Assembly (NCBI GenBank): GCA_023393475.1
Contig: JAEWLC010000028.1
Span: forward strand, 1-64,000
Direction of reading: 5' to 3'
Length of the DNA: 64,000 nucleotides
From: Pseudomonadota bacterium
Lineage (GTDB): Bacteria > Pseudomonadota > Alphaproteobacteria > Rhizobiales > Devosiaceae
The number at the start of each line of letters is the position of its first letter. The stretch's first letter is position 1. A program made the translations under genes and the position numbers. Below, in pieces: positions 27,455-36,066 of this stretch. Under the pieces are notes generated by a model. That model ran no database searches, was not told where the DNA came from, and worked only from the letters and a program-made list of their open reading frames with translations.

Positions 27455-28252
27455 ATGCAGGATGACGCCAAGAAGGACGTACGCCAGGCCACCACTCCCG
27501 AAGCGGTGCGGCAGGCCAAGGGGCTGATCCGCTCGGCCCGTTCTGCGTCTCTCGCGACGATTGCGCCCGATACCGGCTGGCCGCTCGCGACGCGTGTCGG
27601 CCTCTCCACCGATATCGACGGCACGCCGGTCATCCTGATCTCGAGGCTCGCCGCGCATACCCCGGCCCTCCTCGCCAACTCACGCTGCTCGCTGCTGGTG
27701 GGCTACCCCGGCAAGGGCGATCCGCTCGCACATGCCAGGATCAGCATCGCCTGCGAGGCACGCGAGATCGAGCGCGACAGCGACGAGCACAAGCGGCTCG
27801 ACCACCGTTATCTCTGCCACCAGCAGAAGGCGGCGCTCTATTCGAGCCTGCCGGATTTCCGCTACTTCCGGCTCGAGATCCAGGGCGCCTCGCTCAATGC
27901 CGGCTTCGGCAAGGCCTTCGACCTGACGCGCGAGGACCTCGTCAACGCGAACCCGGCCAATGCCGAGCTCGCGGCCGCCGAGGCCAATGCGGTCGAGCAC
28001 ATGAACGACGACCACGCCGACGCCGTCGGCATGTATGCCGAGTATTTCGCCAAGGCACCGGCCGGCAACTGGCGGCTGGTGGGCGTCGACGCCGAGGGGA
28101 TCGACATCGTCGACGGCGACGATATCCGCCGCGTGTGGTTCGAGACCGAGCTCACCTCCAGCCACGACATGCACATGACGCTGGTGCGGATGGCCGGCGA
28201 AGCGCGGCGGGGCCTCGATCGCCCGCTGAGGGACGCGCGCGTCACCCACTAA
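27455..28252 (+). CDS. HugZ-family heme utilisation protein (FMN-binding split barrel plus DUF2470)
   Basis: A 265-residue cytoplasmic protein. The N-terminal pyridoxamine-phosphate-oxidase-like split barrel (SLATIAPDTGWPLATRVGLS; DGTPVILISRLAAHT) is followed by a C-terminal DUF2470 domain (EANAVEHMNDDHADAVGMYA). This is the HugZ/HutZ architecture linked to intracellular heme use or degradation. It lies 20 bases after tonB with a CCGGAGAG ribosome-binding site and completes the heme operon. Confidence 0.88.
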   Translation: MQDDAKKDVRQATTPEAVRQAKGLIRSARSASLATIAPDTGWPLATRVGLSTDIDGTPVILISRLAAHTPALLANSRCSLLVGYPGKGDPLAHARISIACEAREIERDSDEHKRLDHRYLCHQQKAALYSSLPDFRYFRLEIQGASLNAGFGKAFDLTREDLVNANPANAELAAAEANAVEHMNDDHADAVGMYAEYFAKAPAGNWRLVGVDAEGIDIVDGDDIRRVWFETELTSSHDMHMTLVRMAGEARRGLDRPLRDARVTH

Positions 28253-28341
28253 CGCGCAACCAAACGGCTGCTGCTGCATTCCGACCCTTGGGACACCGGT
28301 GCGCGCAATGCCGCCCCGTGTTCTCGCGAGGGCACGGGGCT

Positions 28342-28941
28342 ATGGCGAGTTGCTCAGGCAGTGGCAGGTGCGCAACGCTTCTGGGCGTGTTCGCGTCCGC
28401 GCTGCTGTTCGGCGTTGTGCCAGCTCCGGCCACCGATTTCGGCGCGCCCGCCTTCGAGGCGGTTTTCGGGTTCACCGGCGCCGTGTTCAAGCAGATCGAC
28501 CCGCCCACCGAAGGGTTCGAGGACAACTATGTCCTCGGCGGCGGCTACCAGCAGGCCTGGGGCGACATCCACGGCGGAGTCTATGGCTGGGAGGCCGGCG
28601 TCGCGGGCCGGTTCGGCGAGAGTACGTCGCTCGAGGCCTGGGGCGGCCTGTTCGCGCGCTACAATTTCGAAGTTGGCCCGGTGAGGGTAGCGCCGGCCAT
28701 CACCTTCGGACTCAGCGCCGTGACCGATACCATGGCCGGGGGCGAGACCCGGCGCGTCGAGCAGGTCGACGGCGACGGGCACATACTGTTCTACCTCGGC
28801 CCCGAGATCAGCATCGGCCCGACCGATGGCAATTTCGAGATCTTTGCCCGCATGCACCATCGCAGCGGCGCCTGGGGCACACTCGGCGGCGTGAGTGGAG
28901 CCGCCGATGTCGGGACCATCGGCTTCCGCTCCTTCTTCTAG
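28342..28941 (+). CDS. Putative outer-membrane beta-barrel protein, PagL/acyloxyacyl-hydrolase-like
   Basis: A protein of about 199 residues with an N-terminal signal-like segment (ATLLGVFASALLFGVVPAPA). Alternating Gly/aromatic-rich strands follow (YVLGGGYQQAWGDIHGG; YGWEAGVAGRFGE) and it ends in a terminal Phe (GFRSFF), as barrels do. The FARMHHRSGAWG segment resembles the catalytic His/Ser region of PagL-like lipid A deacylases, but the match is weak and a non-enzymatic barrel is possible. ATG 28342 was chosen over an upstream GTG that would overlap hugZ. Confidence 0.6.
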   Translation: MASCSGSGRCATLLGVFASALLFGVVPAPATDFGAPAFEAVFGFTGAVFKQIDPPTEGFEDNYVLGGGYQQAWGDIHGGVYGWEAGVAGRFGESTSLEAWGGLFARYNFEVGPVRVAPAITFGLSAVTDTMAGGETRRVEQVDGDGHILFYLGPEISIGPTDGNFEIFARMHHRSGAWGTLGGVSGAADVGTIGFRSFF

Positions 28942-29004
28942 CTGTCGAATCCGGGCATCCCTGTTCGACCATTGCCAGGAGCACTGACCGAAGGACGCTG
29001 CCGC

Positions 29005-29811
29005 ATGGAATTTCGCGACGATACGCTTGAACAGTTCGCGGCAGCGGGACCGCCGGCACTGCCGGACGCTGGCACTGCCGGGTTCACCGAGAACGACGGC
29101 GCCAGCATCTGGTCGTCGAGCTACGGATTCGGCGCGCCGGTGATCCTGCTGCATGGCGGCATGGGCAATGCGGGAAACTGGGGCCACCAGGTGCCGGCGC
29201 TGGTCGCGAGCGGCCGGCAGGTGGTGGTCATCGACAGCCGGGGACATGGCCGCAGCACCTGGGACGGTCGGCCGTTCAGTTACGAGCAGATGGCGAGCGA
29301 TGTTCTCGCGGTGATGGATGCGCGGCAGATCGAGCGCGCCGCGATCGTCGGCTGGAGCGACGGCGCCTGCACCGGCCTCGCCATGGGCCGCAGGCAGCCG
29401 CAGCGGGTAGAGGGCGTGTTCTTCTTTGCCTGCAATGTCGATGAGACCGGCACGCACCCGTTCGAGTTCACCGAGCGGATCGGGCGCTGCCTCACGCGCC
29501 ACAAGGCGGACTATGCTGCGCTGTCGCCGACTCCCGACCGGTTCGATGCGTTCGGCGAGGCGCTCGGAGTGATGCAGCGCACGCTGCCGAACTACTCCGC
29601 CGCCGACCTTACGGAAATCACCGTACCGGTGCTCGTCGCGCAGTCCGAGTTCGACGAGTTCATCCGGCCCGAGCATGCAGAGTACCTGGCAAGGACCCTG
29701 CCCCGGGCCGGCCTGCTAATGCTCCCGGGCGTCAGCCACTTCGCCCCGGTCCAGCGGCCGGCCCTGTTCAACACCGCAGTGCTGGACTGGCTGGACTCGC
29801 TGGAAGGCTAG
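29005..29811 (+). CDS. Alpha/beta-fold hydrolase
   Basis: A 268-residue cytoplasmic hydrolase. The oxyanion segment is ILLHGGMGN, the nucleophile elbow is GWSDGA (Ser near residue 113), and the acid and base candidates are in AQSEFDEF and LPGVSHFAP. Start ATG 29005 is preferred to ATG 28972 because the fold begins after it. It resembles small carboxylesterase or proline-iminopeptidase-like enzymes; the substrate is not predictable. It is convergent with the acyltransferase gene. Confidence 0.85.
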   Translation: MEFRDDTLEQFAAAGPPALPDAGTAGFTENDGASIWSSSYGFGAPVILLHGGMGNAGNWGHQVPALVASGRQVVVIDSRGHGRSTWDGRPFSYEQMASDVLAVMDARQIERAAIVGWSDGACTGLAMGRRQPQRVEGVFFFACNVDETGTHPFEFTERIGRCLTRHKADYAALSPTPDRFDAFGEALGVMQRTLPNYSAADLTEITVPVLVAQSEFDEFIRPEHAEYLARTLPRAGLLMLPGVSHFAPVQRPALFNTAVLDWLDSLEG

Positions 29812-29829
29812 CGCTTTGTCGGCCGGCCT

Positions 29830-30936
29830 CTAGCCGTTGGTTGCCGACTGTCCGATAGGAGGAGGCTCCGGCGCGGGCGCGTCGACCGTCGCCGGCTGGG
29901 GAGCCGGCCGCCGGGTCTTGAAACGGAGCGCCGGCTTTTCGACCAGCAGCCAGGATGCGAGCGCGACAAGCATCGTGGCCGGCAGGGCGATGGCAGCCAT
30001 CTGGTAACCGTTGAGATCCGGGCCGACGAAATGGCGGATCAGTTGAGTGACCGGCCAACCATAGAGGTAGACGCCGTAGGAAATATCCGTGCCTTCATAG
30101 AAGCGCGGCAGCGGGATGAAGGTCGCGGCGCCCAGCCAGATCACAGGGTAGGCGACGAGGAACGGAAACAGCGCCGGCAGCAGGCCACTGGGAGCTAGCA
30201 ATACGATCCCCACAGCACAGGCCAGCGCCGCCCAGCCATTGGGGCGGTGGTGCTGCACCAGCCAGTTCATGAAGATGCCGCACAGGAACGAGGGCAGGAC
30301 GAAGAAGAGTTCCGACAGGAACTGCGTGCTCATCGGCTTGGCGATGATCGCGACTGCCGTCAGCACGACGAGTACCAGGACCAGCACCAACTGGCGTTGA
30401 GCGGCGAAAAGTCCGATCGCGGCCATCAGCGCGATCAGGCAGTAGCCGGTAACCTCGAGCCGAATGGTCCACAGCACGCCGTTGACCAGCCCCGGAAGCC
30501 ATTCGGCGCCGGGCTCGGCCGGATAGAAGACGACATTGTCGAAGTGAAAGTTCGTCGCCCGGAACGTCAGCAGGTCGACGACGCGCTCGAACACATAGGA
30601 ATCCGTGGCGAAAGCCCATGCGCCATTGCGGTCAAAGAGCGGGGCCATCAGGTAGGTGACGACCAGCACGCTCACCACCAGCGCGGGGTATATGCGCAGG
30701 AAGCGCTTGCGGGCGAACTCGCAAAGAGAGGATGAGCGCCGCGCGCTTTCGGTCACGAGGAAGCCGCTCAGGATGAAGAAGACGAAAACGCCGTAGACCC
30801 CTGTCACCTGCCCGGTGAAATGCAGTGGTTCGGTCGCCTCTGATCCGGTGGCGATGAGAAACGAATGCGAGAACACAACACTTGCGGCTGCGATCAATCG
30901 CAAGACATCGAAGTTCCGATAATGGACCACGACCAT
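29830..30936 (-). CDS. Acyltransferase family 3 membrane protein (OafA/YrhL type)
   Basis: A polytopic membrane protein of about 368 residues that O-acylates a surface carbohydrate. The family start motif is FDVLRLIAAASVVFSHS with the conserved His in SHSF, followed by GVYGVFVFFILSGFLVTES and RKRFLRIYPALV. About ten hydrophobic segments follow, then a Pro-rich tail. ATG 30936 was chosen because GGAG lies just upstream; ATG 30954 is possible. No glycan-biosynthesis neighbours are adjacent, so the acceptor is unknown. Confidence 0.9.
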   Translation of the reverse strand: MVVVHYRNFDVLRLIAAASVVFSHSFLIATGSEATEPLHFTGQVTGVYGVFVFFILSGFLVTESARRSSSLCEFARKRFLRIYPALVVSVLVVTYLMAPLFDRNGAWAFATDSYVFERVVDLLTFRATNFHFDNVVFYPAEPGAEWLPGLVNGVLWTIRLEVTGYCLIALMAAIGLFAAQRQLVLVLVLVVLTAVAIIAKPMSTQFLSELFFVLPSFLCGIFMNWLVQHHRPNGWAALACAVGIVLLAPSGLLPALFPFLVAYPVIWLGAATFIPLPRFYEGTDISYGVYLYGWPVTQLIRHFVGPDLNGYQMAAIALPATMLVALASWLLVEKPALRFKTRRPAPQPATVDAPAPEPPPIGQSATNG

Positions 30937-31171
30937 CCAGCTCCGACAGAACATCGGCAGCCTATATGGCGCGTATCGCCGCTACAATTCTGACTGAAGT
31001 CTGTACTTAACGGCGGTCGCCCGCAGGACAGTTCACAAGAACCCCGCATCGACTGGTAGGCTTCTCAGATCGGCGAGTGATTTACGGCAGACCTAGTCGG
31101 CCCGACTCTCCCTGCACCGCGGCCCGCCGATGTGGATCGGCAGGCCCGGTGTGTGCGGCTCAGGCCAGTGG

Positions 31172-32221
31172 CTAGAGCGGCAGGTTCTGGGCGTGCGGTG
31201 GCTCGAACTCGGCCTTGCCGAAGGTTGCCGGCAGGTTGATGTTCATCCACTCGTAGGGATAGCCGAGCTTCAGCGGCATGGCGTCGGTGAGCTTCTGGCG
31301 GATGTCTTCCGGCAGGTCGAAATCGCCGGCCAGCATGTTCTCTTCCACCTGCTCGACGCGACGGGCGCCGATGATGGCGGCGGTGACGCGCTTGTCGCCG
31401 AACAGCCAGCTGAGCGCCACCTGGCTCGGGGTCTTGCCTAGTTCCTTCGCCGTCTCGACCACGAGGTCGATCATCTTCAGCGAATCCTCGAACCAGTAGC
31501 GCGGCAGCGTGATGGCGGCCTGGATGCCGATGCGCGAATTAGCATCCGGCTTCTGGTCCCCACTGTACTTGCCCGTCAGCATGCCGGCGGCGAGCGGGCT
31601 CCAGCAGATCATTGCCAGCCCCTGGTCGTCGCATGCCGGCAGGATCTCGCGCTCGATGTCGCGGCGGACGAGATTGTAGAGATGCTGCGCCGAAACCAGC
31701 GGCTCGTAGCCCTTGAGCGCGGCGACACCGTTCGCCTTGGCGATCTGGAAGCCATAGAAGTTCGAGCAGCCGAGATAGCGGATCTTGCCGGCCCGGATCA
31801 GGTCGTCGGCGGCGCGGAGGCTCTCCTCAATCGGGGTGTACGGATCGGGGCCGTGGAACTGGTAGAGGTCGATATAGTCGGTATCGAGCCGCTTGAGGCT
31901 TGCCTCGCAAGCCTCAACGATGTGCTTGCGGGACAGGCCGCGTGCCGTGATCGCCTTGTCGGACGGGAACCAGCACTTGCTGGCGATGACGAGGTTGTCG
32001 CGATTGTAGTCCTTCAGCGCCACGCCCAGCATCTTCTCGGATTCGCCGCCAGAATAGCCGTCGGCCGTATCGATGAAGTTGCCGCCGCCCTCGACGAATT
32101 TCCTGACGATGGCGCTCGAGCCTTCCTGGTCGCAGCCCCACTGGGCGTTGCCGAACGTCATGGTGCCGAGGCACAGGCGCGAGACGAGCAGGCCGGAACG
32201 GCCGAGATAGCGGTACTTCAT
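31172..32221 (-). CDS. Aldo/keto reductase
   Basis: A 349-residue NADPH-dependent (alpha/beta)8-barrel oxidoreductase. The catalytic tetrad is visible: Asp in FIDTADGYSGG, Tyr in the same segment, Lys in VIASKCW and His in LYQFHGPDP. The cofactor-binding end is present in ALSWLFGDKRVTAAIIGARRVEQVEEN. GGAGG precedes the ATG. It is divergent from the isomerase/ABC transporter/dehydrogenase cluster, across 251 bases that contain small palindromes, and probably acts on the same sugar or polyol. Confidence 0.93.
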   Translation of the reverse strand: MKYRYLGRSGLLVSRLCLGTMTFGNAQWGCDQEGSSAIVRKFVEGGGNFIDTADGYSGGESEKMLGVALKDYNRDNLVIASKCWFPSDKAITARGLSRKHIVEACEASLKRLDTDYIDLYQFHGPDPYTPIEESLRAADDLIRAGKIRYLGCSNFYGFQIAKANGVAALKGYEPLVSAQHLYNLVRRDIEREILPACDDQGLAMICWSPLAAGMLTGKYSGDQKPDANSRIGIQAAITLPRYWFEDSLKMIDLVVETAKELGKTPSQVALSWLFGDKRVTAAIIGARRVEQVEENMLAGDFDLPEDIRQKLTDAMPLKLGYPYEWMNINLPATFGKAEFEPPHAQNLPL

Positions 32222-32353
32222 CGATTATCCTCCACGCACGGCTCCAAACATGGCCGCGCCGTCCGGCGCGATGGAACATGAGCAGGCACCGGAGGTAAAG
32301 CGGTCCATCAGTCGAAGGTCGAAGACGGGGCCCGTTCCGATCGCAGATATCGG

Positions 32354-32421
32354 TTGCGTCGCAAAACAGAACCTGCGTTCCATACCAGTGGAGAAAACGA
32401 ACATCCGTTGCATCCGGCAAC
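32354..32421. promoter_or_regulatory. Candidate operator region of the carbohydrate locus
   Basis: The divergent promoter region holds two short dyads: TTGCGTCGCAA (32354-32364, perfect 11-mer) and GTTGCATCCGGCAAC (32407-32421, 5-base arms GTTGC/GCAAC). Their shared TTGC/GCAA half-sites suggest a repressor site for the aldo/keto reductase and isomerase units. No regulator gene is adjacent, so this is tentative. Confidence 0.3.
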
Positions 32422-32472
32422 TCGCCGGCAAGTCCGCGCCAGGCGGCTGACAGCGGAAACAGGGGGACATCC

Positions 32473-33387
32473 ATGAAGCTCGGCATCCTGACCGCGCCGT
32501 TTGCAGACACATCGCTCGATGCGGTCGCCGACTGGTCGCGATCGGTCGGGTTCGAGGCGCTGGAGATCGCCTGCTGGCCGCGCAGTTCTGGGCCCACCCG
32601 CCGCTATGCCGGCACCAGCCATATCGATGTCGCGAACCTCACGGCCTCGGAAGGCAAGGACATCACTGCCGGGCTCAAGGCCAAGGGCATCGAGATTTCG
32701 GCGCTCGGCTACTATCCCAACCCGCTGCACCCCGACGCGAGCCATCGCGAAGCCGTCGCGAGCCACATCAAGCTGGTGATCAGCGCTGCGGCGAAGATGG
32801 GCGTCGGGCTCGTCAACACGTTCTGCGGCGGCGATGCCAAGAAGACGCTCGACGAGAACTGGGCCGATGCCGAGAAGGTGTGGCCTGATATCATCGCCCA
32901 TGCCAAGTCCGAGGGCGTGCAGCTCGCCTTCGAGAACTGCCCGATGATCTTTTCGCATGACGAATGGCCGGGCGGGCACAACATCGCCTACTCGCCGAAG
33001 ATCTGGCGCCGCATCCTCGAGACCTGGGACGGCGCGATCGGCATGAACTACGACCCCTCGCACCTCGTCTGGCAGATGATCGACCAGGGCCGGTTCATCC
33101 GCGAGTTCGGGGCGCACATGCACCACGTCCACGCCAAGGACCTGATGATCGACCGCGACGGGCTCTACGAGAACGGCATCATGTCACTCGGCATGGGCTG
33201 GCAGGTACCGCGCATGCCGGGACTGGGCGAAGTGAACTGGAGCGAGTTCTTCTCGGCGCTCTACCGCGTCGGCTACGACGGTCCCGTGATCATCGAGCAT
33301 GAAGATCGAAGGTTTGAAGGAACCGACGAAAAAGTGAAGCGCGGCTTCCTGCTCGCGCGAGACATATTGCAGCCATACGTGAAGTAG
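32473..33387 (+). CDS. Sugar phosphate isomerase/epimerase (xylose isomerase-like TIM barrel)
   Basis: A 304-residue AP-endonuclease-2/IolE-type TIM barrel. Metal-ligand segments are recognisable: LAFENCPM (Glu), NYDPSHLVWQ (Asp/His), HVHAKDL (His) and VIIEHEDRRF (Glu). It likely isomerises or epimerises a sugar or inositol derivative. A GGGGGA ribosome-binding site precedes the ATG. It is the first gene of the plus-strand carbohydrate cluster, with the transporter 42 bases downstream. Confidence 0.9.
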   Translation: MKLGILTAPFADTSLDAVADWSRSVGFEALEIACWPRSSGPTRRYAGTSHIDVANLTASEGKDITAGLKAKGIEISALGYYPNPLHPDASHREAVASHIKLVISAAAKMGVGLVNTFCGGDAKKTLDENWADAEKVWPDIIAHAKSEGVQLAFENCPMIFSHDEWPGGHNIAYSPKIWRRILETWDGAIGMNYDPSHLVWQMIDQGRFIREFGAHMHHVHAKDLMIDRDGLYENGIMSLGMGWQVPRMPGLGEVNWSEFFSALYRVGYDGPVIIEHEDRRFEGTDEKVKRGFLLARDILQPYVK

Positions 33388-33429
33388 CGGCAATCTGACG
33401 ACTATGAGTTCTGGGAGGAAATAAAACTC

Positions 33430-34467
33430 ATGCGTATCAATCTGAAGAGCGTTCTGCCGATTCTGCTGGCCGGTACCGCCCTCGTGGCGGCGCCCGGTGC
33501 TTTCGCGGCGGGTCCGTACACTATCGGCGTCTCCAACACCGTGGCCGGCAACGGCTGGCGCGAGGAAATGATCTGCTCGATCAAGGCGCAGGCGCTTGCC
33601 TCGGGCGAAGTCGCTTCGCTCAATATCGCCCACCGCAATACCGACGCGGCCGGCCAGCTCGAAGACATCCGCAACCTGATCAGCGCCAAGGTCAACGCCA
33701 TCGTCGTCAACCCGTCCGACCCGGCCGGTATCCAGGCGGCGCTTGCCGAGGCCAGTGCCGCAGGCATCGTGGTGGTGGTCGTCGACCAGAACGTCACCGA
33801 GCCGACGGCCTACATTCTCCAGAACAACCAGGAGCAGTATGCCTATCTCGGCGCCAAGTGGCTGTTCGAACAGATGGGCGGCAAGGGCAACGTGGTCTAC
33901 ATGCGCGGTGCTGCCGGCGCTTCTGCCGATACCGATCGCGACCGCGGCTTCAAGAAGGCCCTCGCCGAGTTCCCGGACGTGAAGGTCGGCCAGGAGACGT
34001 TCACCGGCTGGCAGCAGGACCAGGGCAAGCAGCAGATCCTCGACTACATCGCGACGGGCATTCCGTTCGATGGCGTGTGGACCTCGGGCATCGACAACGT
34101 CATCGTCGACGCGCTGGTTGAATCCGGTGCGCCGCTGGTGCCGGTGGTCGGCGCCGACAACGCAGGCTTTGTCGGCCAGCTCAACTCGGTCGAAGGCCTC
34201 AAGGGCGCTGCCGTCACCAACCCGGGTTCGGTGGGTGGCGCCGGCGTGACGCTGGCACTGCAGATCCTCAACGGCCAGAAGCCGGCGAGCCAGTCCGTGC
34301 TGGTCGATCCGTCGCTGTGGGAGAACGTGACCGACGCGGGCAAGGCCCAGCTCAAGGAAGCCGCTGATCCGTCGCTGAGCCCGGAATGGCCGGTGTCGAT
34401 CTCGATCCCGGGGTGGACCACCTACACCAAGGAACAGATCGTCGCCTGCAAGGGCCCGGGCGAATAA
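33430..34467 (+). CDS. Sugar ABC transporter periplasmic binding protein (RbsB type)
   Basis: A 345-residue type I periplasmic binding protein with a Sec signal (ILLAGTALVAAPGAFAAG, cleavage near residue 26). The RbsB-like core includes IGVSNTVAGNGWREEM, NAIVVNPSDPAGI and the hinge segment FDGVWTSGIDN. It captures a sugar for the downstream ATPase and permeases. The ligand is unknown. A strong ribosome-binding site (GGGAGGAA) precedes the ATG. A hairpin lies between it and the ATPase gene. Confidence 0.92.
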   Translation: MRINLKSVLPILLAGTALVAAPGAFAAGPYTIGVSNTVAGNGWREEMICSIKAQALASGEVASLNIAHRNTDAAGQLEDIRNLISAKVNAIVVNPSDPAGIQAALAEASAAGIVVVVVDQNVTEPTAYILQNNQEQYAYLGAKWLFEQMGGKGNVVYMRGAAGASADTDRDRGFKKALAEFPDVKVGQETFTGWQQDQGKQQILDYIATGIPFDGVWTSGIDNVIVDALVESGAPLVPVVGADNAGFVGQLNSVEGLKGAAVTNPGSVGGAGVTLALQILNGQKPASQSVLVDPSLWENVTDAGKAQLKEAADPSLSPEWPVSISIPGWTTYTKEQIVACKGPGE

Positions 34468-34489
34468 GCCCGGCCTGACGACGACTTCG

Positions 34490-34524
34490 GGGGAGCGACA
34501 AGGGCAAGTCCCTCGTCGCTCCCC
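34490..34524. repeat. Intergenic stem-loop after binding-protein gene
   Basis: GGGGAGCGACAAGGG and CCCTCGTCGCTCCCC pair at 14 of 15 positions around a 5-base loop. No long T-tract follows. Such hairpins between binding-protein and permease genes usually protect upstream mRNA or partly attenuate transcription, raising binding-protein levels. Confidence 0.65.
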
Positions 34525-34542
34525 TATTGATCCGGGGGCCGC

Positions 34543-36066
34543 GTGACGACAGAACCGCTTCTCGACGCCACCGGCGTCGCCAAGACCTACGGAGCCGTGG
34601 TGGCGCTGCGCGATGCATCGCTGCAGGTTCGGCCGGGCGAAGTGCATGCGTTGATGGGCGCCAACGGCGCCGGCAAATCCACGCTGGTGAAAATCCTCAC
34701 CGGGGCGATCAAGCCGACGTCCGGGCGCATGCTGTTGCGCGGGGTGGAGAAGAAGGTCGGCTCGCCCGCCGAGGCGCGACGCGCCGGGCTGGTGCCGGTG
34801 TACCAGGAACCCTCACTGATCCCCGATCTCGACGTGCTGCAGAACCTCAGGCTGACGCGCACGCCCGAGGACAAGTTCCGCCACTGGATCAAGGAGCTCG
34901 GGGTCGACGACCTCGACCTGTCGACCACCGCCCGCGACGTGCCGCTCGCCATCCAACGCGTCCTCGACCTCGCCCGGGCCCTCGCGGTCGAGCCCGACGT
35001 GCTGCTGCTCGACGAAATGACCGCGGCGCTGCCCGCCAACCTCGCCGAACGCGTGCTCGAGGTGGTGAAGGCGCAGAGCAAGACCGGCCGCTCCGTCATC
35101 TTCATCTCCCACCGCTTCGTCGAGATCGCGGCGCTCTGCGACCGCGCCACCGTGCTGCGCGACGGCGAGACCGTGGGCGTCGTCGATATCGTGCCGGGCA
35201 TCGAGGAAAAGATCGTCGAGCTGATGCTGGGCGAAAAGATCGAGCGCCGCCGCGCCGGTGGTCCGGCGGAGGCGGCACCGGCGGCGACCGGCAAGCCGCG
35301 GCTCAGCGTGCGCAACCTCAAGCTCGGCGCCAAGCTCCACGATGTCTCGTTCGACCTCTTCAACGGCGAAGTCGCGGGCGTTGTCGCGCTCGAGGGCCAG
35401 GGACAGGACGAGCTGTTCGCGGCCCTCGCCGGTGCCATGAAGCCGGCTGGCGGGACCATCGAGGTCGACGGCACGCCCGTGAGCTTTGGCCACCCGCGCG
35501 ACGCCATCGACCATGGCCTCGCCTATGTGCCGGGCGACCGCAGCGAGGCGCTGCTGATGCACCGCTCGGTGCGCGAGAACATCGCCCTGCCCTTCTCGGC
35601 GCTGGTGCGCCGCTGGGGGCCGATCAACCTCGGCCGCGAGCGCACTATCGTCGGCGACGCGATCAAGCGGCTGCAGGTCGATACGCGCGCCCAGCGCGAA
35701 GTGCAGCGGCTTTCAGGCGGCAACCAGCAGAAGGTGACCATCGCCCGCTGGATCGCCGCGGACGCGCGCACCGTCCTCTGCTTCGATCCGACGCGCGGCA
35801 TCGACGTGGGCACCAAGCAGCAGATCTACGGGCTGATGCGCGAGCTCGCCAACCAGGGCAAGTCGGTGCTGTTCTACACATCGGAACTGGCCGAGATCCA
35901 ACTCGCCTGCGACCGGGTGATCGTGATCTTCGGCGGCAAGGTGGTGGACGTGATGCCGGTGGCCATCGCCGACGAAGCGGCGCTGACCCGTGCGGCCTAC
36001 GGCCTGCCGCGCGACGCGGTCGATGCAGGGGTCCTCGCCCAGCCCGGCGAAGGAGCCTCGCCATGA
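34543..36066 (+). CDS. Sugar ABC transporter double ATPase (RbsA/MglA type)
   Basis: A 507-residue tandem nucleotide-binding protein starting at GTG. NBD1 has a good Walker A (GANGAGKST), but its signature is degenerate (ARDVPLAIQR in place of LSxGQxQ) and Walker B continues DEMTAALP rather than DEPTAALT. NBD2 has a degenerate Walker A (LEGQGQDE), usual for this family, but a good signature LSGGNQQK and DPTRGID. The composite sites may therefore be asymmetric. It overlaps the first permease by four bases. Confidence 0.93.
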   Translation: MTTEPLLDATGVAKTYGAVVALRDASLQVRPGEVHALMGANGAGKSTLVKILTGAIKPTSGRMLLRGVEKKVGSPAEARRAGLVPVYQEPSLIPDLDVLQNLRLTRTPEDKFRHWIKELGVDDLDLSTTARDVPLAIQRVLDLARALAVEPDVLLLDEMTAALPANLAERVLEVVKAQSKTGRSVIFISHRFVEIAALCDRATVLRDGETVGVVDIVPGIEEKIVELMLGEKIERRRAGGPAEAAPAATGKPRLSVRNLKLGAKLHDVSFDLFNGEVAGVVALEGQGQDELFAALAGAMKPAGGTIEVDGTPVSFGHPRDAIDHGLAYVPGDRSEALLMHRSVRENIALPFSALVRRWGPINLGRERTIVGDAIKRLQVDTRAQREVQRLSGGNQQKVTIARWIAADARTVLCFDPTRGIDVGTKQQIYGLMRELANQGKSVLFYTSELAEIQLACDRVIVIFGGKVVDVMPVAIADEAALTRAAYGLPRDAVDAGVLAQPGEGASP

